Below, one piece after another: positions 52,756 to 60,682 of a stretch of DNA of 64,000 nucleotides. The stretch lies in NCBI RefSeq assembly GCF_015694705.1, contig NZ_JADQDR010000005.1:62001-126000 (forward strand), read 5' to 3'. The DNA comes from Pontibacter rufus (GTDB lineage: Bacteria; Bacteroidota; Bacteroidia; Cytophagales; Hymenobacteraceae). A program made the translations under genes and the position numbers. The notes beneath the pieces are model-generated. The model saw only the letters and a program-made list of their open reading frames with translations, had not been told where the DNA came from and ran no database searches. Position 1 is the first letter of the stretch, and each line of letters begins with the position of its first letter.

Positions 52756-53721
52756 ATGGCAATTCATCCGAAGTTTAAATATTTTCTGCTTCCGTTACTC
52801 CTGTTGTGTATGAGTTTATCGGAAGTATGCGGTCAGCAGAGCAGGCAGGTAATTCCGCTTTATAAGGGTAAGATACCCAATGAGGTTCCCGGCCCGGACG
52901 AAGAAAAGGTGGATAAAAGCATCGACAGCCGGTATAATTTTGAAAAGGCGCATATTACGAATGTGCGTAAACCCACACTTACTGTTTTTTTGCCCGCTAA
53001 AGATAAAGCGAATGGCACAGCTGTGCTTATTTGTCCCGGAGGCGGTTACGCCATGGAAGCAGCAGGCCACGAAGGATACGAAGTAGCCGAGCGTTTTGCT
53101 AAGCAAGGCATTGCTGCCTTTGTTTTAAAGTATAGGCTGCCTGACGCCAAAGTTTCTTCGCAACCGGCTATTGCTCCGCTGCAGGATGCCCAGCAGGGCC
53201 TTAAGCTGATCCGGGAAAATGCGGACAAATGGCATATAAATCCGGATAAAGTCGGCATTATGGGCTTTTCAGCCGGCGGCCACCTGGCTGCTACAGCCGG
53301 AACGCATTTCCAGAAGTCCTACGTTAATGGTGGAAAGCCCGAAGCCAATCTGCGCCCGGATTTTATGCTGTTGATTTATCCGGTTATCAGCAGCGACAAA
53401 AACATAGCGCACTTGGGCTCTTTTCAGCGCTTGCTCGGAGAAAATCCTTCGGCCGAACAGCTTCGGTTGTTCTCTAACGAATTGCAGGTAACACCACAAA
53501 CGCCTCCCACCTTTCTGATACATGCCTCCGACGACAATGTTGTGCCGGTAGAGAACAGCATCGTATTTTACCAGGCCCTTGTAAAGAATAAGATTCCGGC
53601 TGAAATGCACATTTACCAGAATGGAGGCCATGGTTTCGGGATGCACAACAGCACCACCGCCGACGATTGGTTTGAAAGCTGCCTGAACTGGCTTCGCAGC
53701 AATGACTTTTTAGGCAAATAG
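52756..53721 (+). CDS. Exported alpha/beta hydrolase (esterase/deacetylase-like)
   Basis: About 321 residues from ATG 52756 (MAIHPKFKYF), which places a signal peptide ending VCGQQ at the front; the TTG at 52690 is rejected. Catalytic triad: Ser in IMGFSAGGHLAAT, Asp in IHASDDNVVPV, His in NGGHGFGMH. The oxyanion block is ICPGGGYAMEAAGHEG. This matches periplasmic acetyl-esterase or xylan-esterase-like BD-FAE proteins of Bacteroidota. Substrate probably an acylated sugar (inference). Followed by a strong bidirectional terminator. Confidence 0.88.
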   Translation: MAIHPKFKYFLLPLLLLCMSLSEVCGQQSRQVIPLYKGKIPNEVPGPDEEKVDKSIDSRYNFEKAHITNVRKPTLTVFLPAKDKANGTAVLICPGGGYAMEAAGHEGYEVAERFAKQGIAAFVLKYRLPDAKVSSQPAIAPLQDAQQGLKLIRENADKWHINPDKVGIMGFSAGGHLAATAGTHFQKSYVNGGKPEANLRPDFMLLIYPVISSDKNIAHLGSFQRLLGENPSAEQLRLFSNELQVTPQTPPTFLIHASDDNVVPVENSIVFYQALVKNKIPAEMHIYQNGGHGFGMHNSTTADDWFESCLNWLRSNDFLGK

Positions 53722-53750
53722 CAAAAGATTTATTTGAGATCTGAATCAAA

Positions 53751-53791
53751 GCAAAAGCCCGGGTGTATCATCATACACCCGGGCTTTTTGC
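53751..53791. terminator. Bidirectional terminator between esterase and trmB
   Basis: GCAAAAGCCCGGGTGTA (53751-53767) pairs with TACACCCGGGCTTTTTGC (53774-53791) around a 6-nt loop, with one bulged A. A and T runs on both sides serve the convergent genes. Confidence 0.9.
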
Positions 53792-53844
53792 TTGATTGTA
53801 TGCTACATTTATTTGTTCTGGTAAACAGAAGCAAATCTGCGACT

Positions 53845-54498
53845 TTATACCTGAAACTGGATATATTTAATCGGGATGCCCTCGGCCATGTAGCGCTGCT
53901 CGTACGTTGTATAAATGCCATGGGTATGCTCACGCAGGCCTGACTTGTATAAATCTTCTGTGTAAAGCAGTTGCTTTGCATGGCGCTCCTGCAGCACTTC
54001 CAGGGTATAGGCATAGAGATCCTGGTTATCTGTTTTCAGGTGTATGAGGCCACCGGGCTTTAAAATTTGCCTGTATATATTAAGGAAGCGCGGTGAAGTA
54101 AGCCGCCGTTTAATATCGCGATCTTTGGGCCTCGGGTCCGGAAAAGTAATCCATATTTCATCTGCCTCGCCTGGCGCAAAATGATCTGCCAGTTGCTCCA
54201 CAAACACCCGCAGGAAAGCTACATTATTCAGATCCAGTTCCAGTGCCCTGGTACTCCCTTTCCACAGGCGTTCGCCTTTGATGTCGATGCCAATAAAATT
54301 TTTATCCGGAAACAGCTGCGCCATACCTACGGTATACTCGCCGCGGCCGCAGCCTATCTCTAATACAAGTGGATTATCATTTTCAAACCGGATTTGGCGC
54401 CATTGGCCGGCCATTCTGCCATAAAGGGCATCGCCATCCTGAATTACATTATCGCGTTCTGCTACAGCGGCAAATTTTGCCAGCTTGGATCGTGTCAT
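53845..54498 (-). CDS. trmB: tRNA (guanine-N7)-methyltransferase
   Basis: 217 residues; methylates G46 of tRNA using SAM. SAM-binding VLEIGCGRGEYTVGMAQLFP, then FIGIDIKGERLWKG, the IWITFPDPRPKDRDIKRRLTS loop with the family's catalytic Asp, and HLKTDNQDLYAYTLEVL. Two bases separate it from folC, so they share a transcript. Confidence 0.97.
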   Translation of the reverse strand: MTRSKLAKFAAVAERDNVIQDGDALYGRMAGQWRQIRFENDNPLVLEIGCGRGEYTVGMAQLFPDKNFIGIDIKGERLWKGSTRALELDLNNVAFLRVFVEQLADHFAPGEADEIWITFPDPRPKDRDIKRRLTSPRFLNIYRQILKPGGLIHLKTDNQDLYAYTLEVLQERHAKQLLYTEDLYKSGLREHTHGIYTTYEQRYMAEGIPIKYIQFQV

Positions 54499-54500
54499 AC

Positions 54501-55796
54501 TTATAGCTCTTCTATTTCTGCAACCACAAAAGTACTGCCTCCGATAAAAATAACCTCATCCGGCGCAGCTTTTGTTCTTGCCGCTGCAATGGCTGCCGGC
54601 ACAGTTGCATACGCTGTACCTTTCAGGCCTGCGGCCTCTGCTTTTGCCTGAAGTTCTGCTATGGGCAGCGCGCGCGGTATGGCAGCCTGACAAAAATAAT
54701 AGGTATAGTCTTTCGGCAGCAGCTGCAGGATGCTCGAGACATCCTTGTCGTTAACAGCCCCAAATACAAAATGTATACGCTTTGGCTGCAGGGCCGCCAG
54801 TTGTGCTATCACCTGGCGCATGCCATCTTCGTTATGGCCGGTATCGCAAATCATCAGCGGCTGCTGTTGCAGTACCTGCCATCGGCCCTTGAGGCCTGTG
54901 AGTGTTTTGGTTTGTGCCAGTCCGCTGCGCAGGGCTTGTTCTGAGATGCTGAAACCCCGCTGCTCCTGAAGTATAGCCAGTGTCTGTAGCACGCCCGGCA
55001 GGTTATACCTTTGGTAGAAGCCAGTCAGGTCAAGTTCTACCTCATCAAGGTATACTGATCCATTGCGGTATACCCGGAATACCTGCCGCGCCAGATCTGC
55101 AACAGTAGGTTCTATCCTGAACTCATCACCAGCAAAGTATACAGGTGCGCCTACTTCAGCCGCTTTTGCTCTGAAAACTTCCGCTGTCTCCTCCTGCCCG
55201 GTGCTGATTACGGCCGGTATGCCGGGTTTGATGATGCCTGCTTTCTCCCTGGCTATAGCCGGAATGGTATCGCCTAACAATGTCTGGTGATCTAAACTGA
55301 TATTGGTAATGAGGGAAACCTCGGGCGTGATGATGTTGGTAGAATCGAGGCGGCCGCCCAGCCCTACTTCTATTACGGCTACATCTACGCGCTCATCAGC
55401 AAAATACCGGAAGGCCAGCGCCACCGTCATTTCAAAAAAAGAAGGCTTTATACTTTCAAACAGCGGCTTGTGCTGCGTCACAAAATCAACCAGGTAATCC
55501 TGCGGCAGCTCCTGTCCGTTTACCCGCACACGCTCGGTAAAAGATTTGAGGTGCGGCGAAGTATAAAGCCCTGTTTTGTAGCCTGCCTGCTGCAACACCG
55601 CCGCCAGCATGTGCGAACTGCTGCCTTTGCCATTGGTGCCGGCCACATGCACTGTTTTAAACTGCTGCTGCGGTTGCCCCAATGCATCGCAAAGCGCGAT
55701 AATGTTGTCGAGGCTCTTCTTAAAAGCAGCATTGCCGATGCGGTGAAACATCGGCAATTGCTGGTATAAATAATCAAGGCACTCCTGATAGGTCAT
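54501..55796 (-). CDS. folC: Folylpolyglutamate/dihydrofolate synthase
   Basis: 431 residues; adds glutamates to folates and makes dihydrofolate. P-loop HVAGTNGKGSSSHMLAAVLQ, YTSPHLKSFTERVRVNG, EVGLGGRLDSTNIITPEVSLITNISLDH (in part) and the C-terminal DTGHNEDGMRQV. Follows the tonB-like gene after 16 bp on the same strand, so it may be read from the envelope cluster promoter. Confidence 0.97.
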   Translation of the reverse strand: MTYQECLDYLYQQLPMFHRIGNAAFKKSLDNIIALCDALGQPQQQFKTVHVAGTNGKGSSSHMLAAVLQQAGYKTGLYTSPHLKSFTERVRVNGQELPQDYLVDFVTQHKPLFESIKPSFFEMTVALAFRYFADERVDVAVIEVGLGGRLDSTNIITPEVSLITNISLDHQTLLGDTIPAIAREKAGIIKPGIPAVISTGQEETAEVFRAKAAEVGAPVYFAGDEFRIEPTVADLARQVFRVYRNGSVYLDEVELDLTGFYQRYNLPGVLQTLAILQEQRGFSISEQALRSGLAQTKTLTGLKGRWQVLQQQPLMICDTGHNEDGMRQVIAQLAALQPKRIHFVFGAVNDKDVSSILQLLPKDYTYYFCQAAIPRALPIAELQAKAEAAGLKGTAYATVPAAIAAARTKAAPDEVIFIGGSTFVVAEIEEL

Positions 55797-55812
55797 TTAC
55801 GGAAGTATAAAT

Positions 55813-56688
55813 TTAGCGGGAGGTAATTCTGATGGTTACTATTCCGGTGGCACCCGACGATTCTCCGCCTCCACCTGTGCGGCTAAATGTTGTTTTCTGC
55901 AACTGCGTGCGGTACCAGGCCACCACCTGGGGCGAAACGTTGCTTTCTAAAACCTCCGCACCCATAAAGTTACCATCTCCGTCTATTTTAATGCGGAATC
56001 TGATAATACCGGTTTCGTTGTTGTAGGGGTCTCTTTTCGGTTCGATGTCGTAGCGCCAGCCGGGCATATCCAGCGAGCCACCGGCCCCGCCGCCGGATTT
56101 GCCGTAAAGTGCTTTGGCATCCAGCTTCCCTTCGGGACTCCCTTTGTCACCTACCTTGCCTTCATCATCGCCGTTGTTGTTGCCGGTGGCTGCATCTGAA
56201 GTGCCGCTCTTGCCATTGCCAGTACTGGTTGTGGGCTTTCCCGGGTATAACGACTTCGGCTTTTCAGGTTCTTTTTTTACCACCACCTCTTTGGGCTGTG
56301 GTTTTGGTTGTGGTTTCACCTCCTCTTTCACCGAAACAGGCGCTTCAGCGGTTGTGGTCACCACTTTAGGCGTTTCTACGGGCTTGGGCGGTGAGGGCGT
56401 TACCACAGGTTCCGGTTCCGGCAGCGGGTCCGGCTGTGTTGGCGCCGGTTTGCTGTCTTCCACATTTTCAGATATATTGGCTGCAGCAGTGGTCTGCAAG
56501 TCGCCGCTGCCGACTGCATCCATACCAAAGTTCAGTTCAATGCCATCCACTTCGGCAGGCGGATCAGGCGCACGCCAGGCCAGCAGGTAAAACAGGAGAA
56601 GCAGGATAAGGGCATGCACGGCCACGCTCACGCCGGCTGCGATCCGCTTATGTTTTTCTTCCTGTTGTGTCAGGGCAATGTTTGCCAT
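55813..56688 (-). CDS. TonB-like energy transducer
   Basis: 291 residues. One N-terminal membrane helix (VSVAVHALILLLLFYLLAW, about 19-40), then a long Pro/Lys/Glu-rich spacer (PQPKPQPKEVVVKKEPEKP) reaching across the periplasm, a Gly/Asn/Ser-rich stretch, and a C-terminal domain (about 205-291, YNNETGIIRFRIKIDGDG and VVAWYRTQLQKTTFS) of the TonB/TolA type. Works with ExbB and ExbD, encoded just upstream (9 and 408 bp). Whether it serves receptors or an envelope-tethering task is not clear. Confidence 0.86.
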   Translation of the reverse strand: MANIALTQQEEKHKRIAAGVSVAVHALILLLLFYLLAWRAPDPPAEVDGIELNFGMDAVGSGDLQTTAAANISENVEDSKPAPTQPDPLPEPEPVVTPSPPKPVETPKVVTTTAEAPVSVKEEVKPQPKPQPKEVVVKKEPEKPKSLYPGKPTTSTGNGKSGTSDAATGNNNGDDEGKVGDKGSPEGKLDAKALYGKSGGGAGGSLDMPGWRYDIEPKRDPYNNETGIIRFRIKIDGDGNFMGAEVLESNVSPQVVAWYRTQLQKTTFSRTGGGGESSGATGIVTIRITSR

Positions 56689-56697
56689 AGTTAAATC

Positions 56698-57093
56698 TTA
56701 TTCAGTTGGCACAGTGGCCAGCGTAACACTTGCATTCATGCTTTTAGCGATACCGGCTACCTTTACCAGGTATTCCACCGGCACGCTCTTGTCTACATGT
56801 AACACCACCGCTCCGTCTTCTGTTCCCTGCAACAGGGCAGTCAGTTGCGGTTCAATCTCCTCCGAAGAAACAGGCTTATCGTTCACGAAGTACTGTAAAT
56901 CCGAAGTGATGGTCACGCTTATTTTCTGCATGACAATGTCGGAGCTCTTGCTGCTCGGCAGGCTGACGGGCAGACCGGAGGGTGTAACGAAGTTGGAGGT
57001 AAGCATAAAGAAGATGAGCAACAGGAAGATAATATCCGTCATCGACGACATGCTGAACTCGGCATTGATCCTGTTCTTAGATCGTAAATCCAT
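56698..57093 (-). CDS. exbD: ExbD/TolR-family proton-channel protein
   Basis: 131 residues. One membrane helix near the N terminus holds the essential aspartate (MTDIIFLLLIFFMLTSN). The periplasmic domain follows (PVSLPSSKSSDIVMQK, then LHVDKSVPVEYLVKVAG). Two bases after exbB, nine before tonB: a three-gene energy-transducing unit. Confidence 0.93.
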   Translation of the reverse strand: MDLRSKNRINAEFSMSSMTDIIFLLLIFFMLTSNFVTPSGLPVSLPSSKSSDIVMQKISVTITSDLQYFVNDKPVSSEEIEPQLTALLQGTEDGAVVLHVDKSVPVEYLVKVAGIAKSMNASVTLATVPTE

Positions 57094-57095
57094 AC

Positions 57096-57803
57096 TTACA
57101 GTTGTGGTTCTTGTAACAAATCAAGGAACTCGATAGAGGAATATTCCATAGAGTGCACGATGTTATCGATTTTAGATACCAGGTAGTTATACGCTACGTA
57201 CGCCGGAAGACCAATAATAAGGCCGGCTGCCGTGGTAACCATGGCCTGGTAGATACCGCTGGAAAGTAGCTTGGGGCTTACATTGCCCTCCGCCTGCGCA
57301 ATAGCAATAAAGGCCTCAATCATACCTGTTACGGTGCCCAGGAAACCCAGCATCGGGGCGGCTCCGGCAATGGTAGCAAGGCCAGGCAGGTAACGCTCCA
57401 GGCGGCTTATCTCAATTTTGCCCTGGTTTTCAATAGAAGTCTCAATATTTTTTAGCGGGTTACCGATGCGTGTCAGGCCCTTTCCAATCATTCTGGAAAT
57501 TGGTGTGTTAGTTTGGGCGCAAAGCATTTTGGCGCCGTTGATGTCTCCTGCCAGCACCAGGCTCTTGATGCGCTCATTAAAACCGTCCGGATTTTTAGAG
57601 GCTTTCATTAAGGTCAGGTAGCGCTCCACAAAAATGTAAACAGCGGCCAGCGATAAGAGTAACAACGGAATCATGGCCCAGCCGCCCGCTAAGGCCAGAT
57701 CAATCAGGGAAACAGTGTTGTTGGCAGTAGTTTGTGCTCCGTCGGCCAGTGCTGCGGTATCGGCCGTGGCCGTAGTCGTAATTTGTAATAAGAGTGATGT
57801 CAT
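57096..57803 (-). CDS. exbB: ExbB/TolQ/MotA-family proton-channel protein
   Basis: 235 residues with three membrane segments: about 35-60 (LAGGWAMIPLLLLSLAAVYIFVE), 140-165 (LATIAGAAPMLGFLGTVTGMIEAF, in part) and 185-210 (AMVTTAAGLIIGLPAYVAYNYLV). The helix 2-3 motif LGFLGTVTGMI is the family signature. N-terminal TAALADGAQTTANNT is probably a short periplasmic tail. Forms the proton channel with ExbD. One base after the HU-SPOR gene. Confidence 0.94.
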   Translation of the reverse strand: MTSLLLQITTTATADTAALADGAQTTANNTVSLIDLALAGGWAMIPLLLLSLAAVYIFVERYLTLMKASKNPDGFNERIKSLVLAGDINGAKMLCAQTNTPISRMIGKGLTRIGNPLKNIETSIENQGKIEISRLERYLPGLATIAGAAPMLGFLGTVTGMIEAFIAIAQAEGNVSPKLLSSGIYQAMVTTAAGLIIGLPAYVAYNYLVSKIDNIVHSMEYSSIEFLDLLQEPQL

Positions 57804-57804
57804 G

Positions 57805-58953
57805 TTAGTAATTAAGTACCCAAAGTGTTTCTCCGTATTTCTTTCTGTAATTCATCAGCGCTGCCTGTGCTTCTGCCGGGTTATCATAATCTGCTACCGA
57901 TACGCGGTACCACTTGCTGCCCTGCTCCGGCAGTAAAACCTTGGCCTGCTCCTCTCTTTTGCTGATGGCGTCGCGGCCTGTTCTGGCATTCTCAAAGCGG
58001 GAATAGCCGCCAACTATTACATAGTAGCGGCCAGTTCTCTCGCTGACCGTCAGCTCCGGCTGCTTTTCCTCAACCACTTCTTCAACAACTGGCGGGGCTG
58101 CGCTAATCTGCTCATTTATAGCTGTTTCAACTGTATCAGCTAAAGCAATTGTTGGCGTTGTAGCCATCTCGCGTACTGATGTCCAGGCCTCAGGCGTGTT
58201 GTCAGATGTTGTTGGTGCTGCTACATTAAGTATAGCCGCATAAGCAGCCTGCCGTTCGTCAGCAGAAACAGGCACATAATCAGAAGTATAGCGCACAGCA
58301 AAGTTCGTGTTGCCGGGCGTATAATGGCCTGTAAATGAACTGATAGGATTAAGGCTGCTCAGGTTATAATCCGGCTGCTGCGACAGGAAGTATAAGGCTG
58401 AAACTGCAATACCGCCAACAGCAAGCCCGGCCGCCACACGGGACAGGCGCCAGATTTTTTTACGGAATGGCTGTTTAACGTTTTCCTGTACCGGCTCGCG
58501 TTCTTTGATGAGTGTGCGCAGCACAGCGGGTTCTTCCGTGCGGATGGGCCGCGCCATCACCTCGGGCAGGCCAAAGCTTTCCTCTAGCAGGTTATCGCCT
58601 TCCACATATTCAAACTCCAGGTGGCGCTCTGCATTGTAGCGGAAAATGCCGATATGCTGCAGTTCGAAACGCTGCTCCGCATCCAGTTTATACCTGGCCT
58701 GGTGTACAAAATCTGTAACCAGTTGCTGTGCCTCCTCCTTTGAGATGTCTTTGTGGTGTGCAATGGTGCTGATGAGCAGGCCATCGTTCAGCGTGAGCTT
58801 TTCGTTAAAGGCAATCTTTTTGGAGGGCGGCGAAAACGTATGCTTCGCCGGATTAATACGGGCTGAAGCATACCGGGCGATTAATCCTCCAAAATCCGGG
58901 ATAATGACACAATCATGGTCATAGAGCAAAGTTCTGATGTGCTTTTCAACCAT
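57805..58953 (-). CDS. HU-SPOR protein (CCDC81-like HU domains, membrane helix, SPOR)
   Basis: 382 residues. N-terminal cytosolic part has two CCDC81-like prokaryotic HU domains (about 1-60, MVEKHIRTLLYDHDCVIIPD and FGGLIARY; and 60-130). One membrane helix follows at about 165-185 (VAAGLAVGGIAVSALYFL), then a low-complexity periplasmic linker and a C-terminal SPOR domain (about 300-382, GRYYVIVGGYSRFENA and WYRVSVADYDNPAEAQAALM) that binds denuded peptidoglycan at septa. So it may link DNA or a cytosolic partner to the cell wall. Next to exbBD-tonB. Confidence 0.88.
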   Translation of the reverse strand: MVEKHIRTLLYDHDCVIIPDFGGLIARYASARINPAKHTFSPPSKKIAFNEKLTLNDGLLISTIAHHKDISKEEAQQLVTDFVHQARYKLDAEQRFELQHIGIFRYNAERHLEFEYVEGDNLLEESFGLPEVMARPIRTEEPAVLRTLIKEREPVQENVKQPFRKKIWRLSRVAAGLAVGGIAVSALYFLSQQPDYNLSSLNPISSFTGHYTPGNTNFAVRYTSDYVPVSADERQAAYAAILNVAAPTTSDNTPEAWTSVREMATTPTIALADTVETAINEQISAAPPVVEEVVEEKQPELTVSERTGRYYVIVGGYSRFENARTGRDAISKREEQAKVLLPEQGSKWYRVSVADYDNPAEAQAALMNYRKKYGETLWVLNY

Positions 58954-58958
58954 AGGCT

Positions 58959-60650
58959 TTAAAATGAGTAGGTTATGCCTCCTATCAGGTTTAAACTTTT
59001 AACCGGGTAATTCACGAACCTTTCATACTTGTTGCCAAGCAGGTTGTTGGCCATCACGAAAATCGTAAAGTTATTCGTGAATCTGTAGTCCGCTTTAAGG
59101 TTCAGATCCACAATGGTATCTGTCTCGCGCAACACCGAGGTTCCGTCTGGCCGGTAAATCCTGCCATACGAGCTCCCAATATAATAAAGTTCTGAATTAA
59201 AGAGAATCTTGTCGTAGAAGTTATAGGTGCCGTAAACGCTTGCCATCATCTCGGGGCGGTGAAACGCTTTCTCTAAGCTGGCGGTGTTATACTTGTTATA
59301 ATCAAGCTTTAAACCCAGTCGGACTTCATCAGAATAATTGAAAGATGCATCCGCAAAAAAGTTTAAAACATTGGTTACGCCATCGTCATACACGAGGTCA
59401 AATTTTGTAGAATCTGCGCGGGAGTTGTTGTAAAAGTATAGATTCCGGAAGTTCTGGTATGCCACACGCCCTACCAGGTGCACGTAGTTGTAGATATTGG
59501 CATCAAAACCGCCGTAAATTTCCAGTCCTTTGTTAATATCAGCTACCTGCACGCCGGGCGCCAGCCATGGGTTTTCCTGCGTCAGCTCGAATAAAGTAAC
59601 TCTTTGCACATCGCCTCCCAAGCCTGCATATATCAGCAGGTTATCTTTTATAGGCTCAGCCGAAATACGTACTGTCGGGTAGACATTCAGCTTGCGTGCA
59701 TCATTTACTTCATCGCTGGTATAGGCTACATTGGCACCAATGGCCAGGCGGAAAGCATTCAGCTGGCGCTCATACGTAGGGTTAAGTTTAAATAAAGTAC
59801 GGGTTACAGTGGCAGAATCCTGATAAGATATAAAAGAGATATCCCCGTCTACTTTAAAGGCCGACATGTCATCGATGGCATACTCGCTGCGCAGCCGTAG
59901 TGCCAGGTTGCTCTCGCTCATGTCGTAGCGGTTGTTCAGGTAATTGAACCTGATATCTGTTTTGAACAGAAAAGGGACATCAGAAGATTTGTTGTGCAGG
60001 AAAGCCTCGGCTGCAAAACGGTTGAACACCTGTTTTATCGTATCCTTGTCTACCTCGCTTTCCAAATCAGGATCGTAGCCATAAAAATTATACTTGTCGC
60101 GCCCATAGTGCAGCCTGCCGCCTACAGTCAGTCCCTGCAGGTAACGCTCGCCATGCACGCTGATGGCGCTGTTGGACACAGCAGAATTGCCCTGATCAAC
60201 GGGGCCGCGGCCTGAGGCCACGTGGCTCACTTCCGCGCCATAATCGGCGTCTTTGCTGCGCTTGTTGTGAAAGTATCCTTTCAGATAAAGCGTGGCATAG
60301 TTGCCGATGCCCGCTTTCAGGTAATTGCCGTACAGCTTACTCAGTTCATCCTGTTTAATGGTGAGCACCTTCATCTGCAGCTCAATGTCCTGCGACGGCA
60401 GGCGGTAATCGCTGAAACGGTACAGCACGTTGCGGTCAGTGACGGCAGGCGGTTCAATGCGGAATTTCTCGTAGTTACGGGCGGCCTGCGGCAGCTCTAT
60501 CACGCGGTTCTTCTCCACCACCACCTCGGCATCCTCCAGTTTGGCCCCTTCATTCCAGCCGGTGTTGGTCTGCGCGTGCGCGCTGTTCAGGTAGCTGTAG
60601 CCAACACTCAGGACAATGGCAAGCGAGGCAATTCTGACTTTATTTTTCAT
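58959..60650 (-). CDS. Outer-membrane beta-barrel protein (receptor-like, no plug)
   Basis: 563 residues with signal peptide (IASLAIVLSVGYSYLNSAHAQ). After a short N-terminal stretch (EDAEVVVEKNRVIELPQAARN) it is a series of amphipathic strands with alternating aromatic residues and ends in LNLIGGITYSF with the terminal Phe recognised by the BAM complex. It resembles the barrel half of TonB-dependent receptors but lacks a plug of normal length. Encoded between the TPR protein and the HU-SPOR gene, so it is probably the outer-membrane partner of that set. Confidence 0.82.
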   Translation of the reverse strand: MKNKVRIASLAIVLSVGYSYLNSAHAQTNTGWNEGAKLEDAEVVVEKNRVIELPQAARNYEKFRIEPPAVTDRNVLYRFSDYRLPSQDIELQMKVLTIKQDELSKLYGNYLKAGIGNYATLYLKGYFHNKRSKDADYGAEVSHVASGRGPVDQGNSAVSNSAISVHGERYLQGLTVGGRLHYGRDKYNFYGYDPDLESEVDKDTIKQVFNRFAAEAFLHNKSSDVPFLFKTDIRFNYLNNRYDMSESNLALRLRSEYAIDDMSAFKVDGDISFISYQDSATVTRTLFKLNPTYERQLNAFRLAIGANVAYTSDEVNDARKLNVYPTVRISAEPIKDNLLIYAGLGGDVQRVTLFELTQENPWLAPGVQVADINKGLEIYGGFDANIYNYVHLVGRVAYQNFRNLYFYNNSRADSTKFDLVYDDGVTNVLNFFADASFNYSDEVRLGLKLDYNKYNTASLEKAFHRPEMMASVYGTYNFYDKILFNSELYYIGSSYGRIYRPDGTSVLRETDTIVDLNLKADYRFTNNFTIFVMANNLLGNKYERFVNYPVKSLNLIGGITYSF

Positions 60651-60682
60651 GGTAATGATTCTGTTCTGCTAATTCTGACTGA

